From the NCBI GenBank assembly GCA_937877545.1, contig CALFJE010000111.1, forward strand, positions 1 to 6,250: 6,250 bases of DNA. The letters run 5' to 3'. Below are positions 6,063-6,250 of the stretch, one piece after another. Every line of letters begins with the position of its first letter. Within the stretch, counting starts at the first letter, position 1. Source of the DNA: an uncultured Selenomonadales bacterium. Lineage in GTDB: Bacteria > Bacillota > Negativicutes > Selenomonadales > Selenomonadaceae. The notes beneath the pieces were generated by a model, which made no database searches, was not told the origin of the DNA, and saw only the letters and a list, made by a program, of their open reading frames with translations. Both the position numbers and the translations under genes were made by a program.

Positions 6063-6250
6063 TCAGAGTTCAAACGGCTCGCCGGTATTCGGGAAAATGA
6101 AACTCGTGCGCGAATCGGGGTCGTTGATTAAAACTTGCTCCAAAGTCGAATCGGCGTGGAAAAGTTTATCGGGCGGGCTGTGCACGACGACGCAAGTTTT
6201 CGGATTGACGCGGCGCACAAAGTCAACGGTGGCGGCGAAGTCGTCATGCA
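6063..6250 (-). CDS. C-terminal end of a probable metallo-beta-lactamase-fold hydrolase (5' part outside window)
   Basis: Only the last 61 codons and the TGA (6065-6063) are visible. The visible protein starts HDDFAATVDFVRRVNPKT, continues CVVVHSPPDKLFHADST and ends FIFPNTGEPFEL. A His-Asp pair, then a helix, 'NPK' and a hydrophobic strand running into VVHS is the pattern at the end of many metallo-beta-lactamase-fold proteins. In the RNA-processing and related branches it reads like 'GHAD...NPK...VHG'. The closing strand 'IPxxGExFEL' is also common there. The catalytic HxHxDH motif would lie upstream, outside the window, so the call cannot be confirmed here. The stop is 17 nt before the GrpE-like start, so this gene is probably part of the same operon and nearer the promoter. 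Confidence 0.5.
   Translation of the reverse strand, partial: HDDFAATVDFVRRVNPKTCVVVHSPPDKLFHADSTLEQVLINDPDSRTSFIFPNTGEPFEL

Overview
The window looks like chromosomal DNA of a bacterium, most likely from the Bacillota. Its Shine-Dalgarno sites are strong (AAGGAGG, AGGAGG) with 9-nt spacers, genes are tightly packed, and G+C is middling by eye with many GCG/GGC codons mixed with AAA/TTT. A Negativicutes (Selenomonas-like) source is my guess from the protein style; nothing here proves it. No rRNA, tRNA, CRISPR array or insertion sequence was seen.

Left part (1-1367, + strand): the end of a short-chain acyl-metabolism locus. A reading frame open at the window edge ends at 197 with a thiolase-superfamily (thiolase or KAS III-like) C-terminus. 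Three bases later starts a 388-aa AMP-forming acyl-CoA synthetase/ligase. The two genes are linked by a diverged direct repeat (1-95 and 223-317, spacing exactly 222 bp). As a result, the first frame is a chimera of the ligase N-terminus and the condensing-enzyme C-terminus. The ligase itself is short in its N-terminal subdomain, and its 3' end runs 87 bp into the convergent transporter gene. This corner appears rearranged, or possibly misassembled.

Right part (6250-1281, - strand): four genes in one direction, read right to left. First comes the 3' end of a probable metallo-beta-lactamase-fold protein. After 17 nt comes a 356-aa protein whose C-terminal third resembles GrpE (coiled coil plus the small beta head). 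After 15 nt comes a 976-aa divergent Hsp70 with a long helical C-terminal extension. It overlaps by 8 nt a TauE/SafE (TSUP) membrane transporter. The spacing and overlap indicate one operon whose promoter lies beyond position 6250.

The most interesting reading is that the GrpE-like protein and the unusual Hsp70 form a dedicated, non-housekeeping chaperone pair, with a nucleotide-exchange-factor-like subunit carrying an unrecognised N-terminal domain of about 190 residues. No J-domain protein is visible, and the client and physiological role are unknown. All assignments rest on motif reading without database searches.
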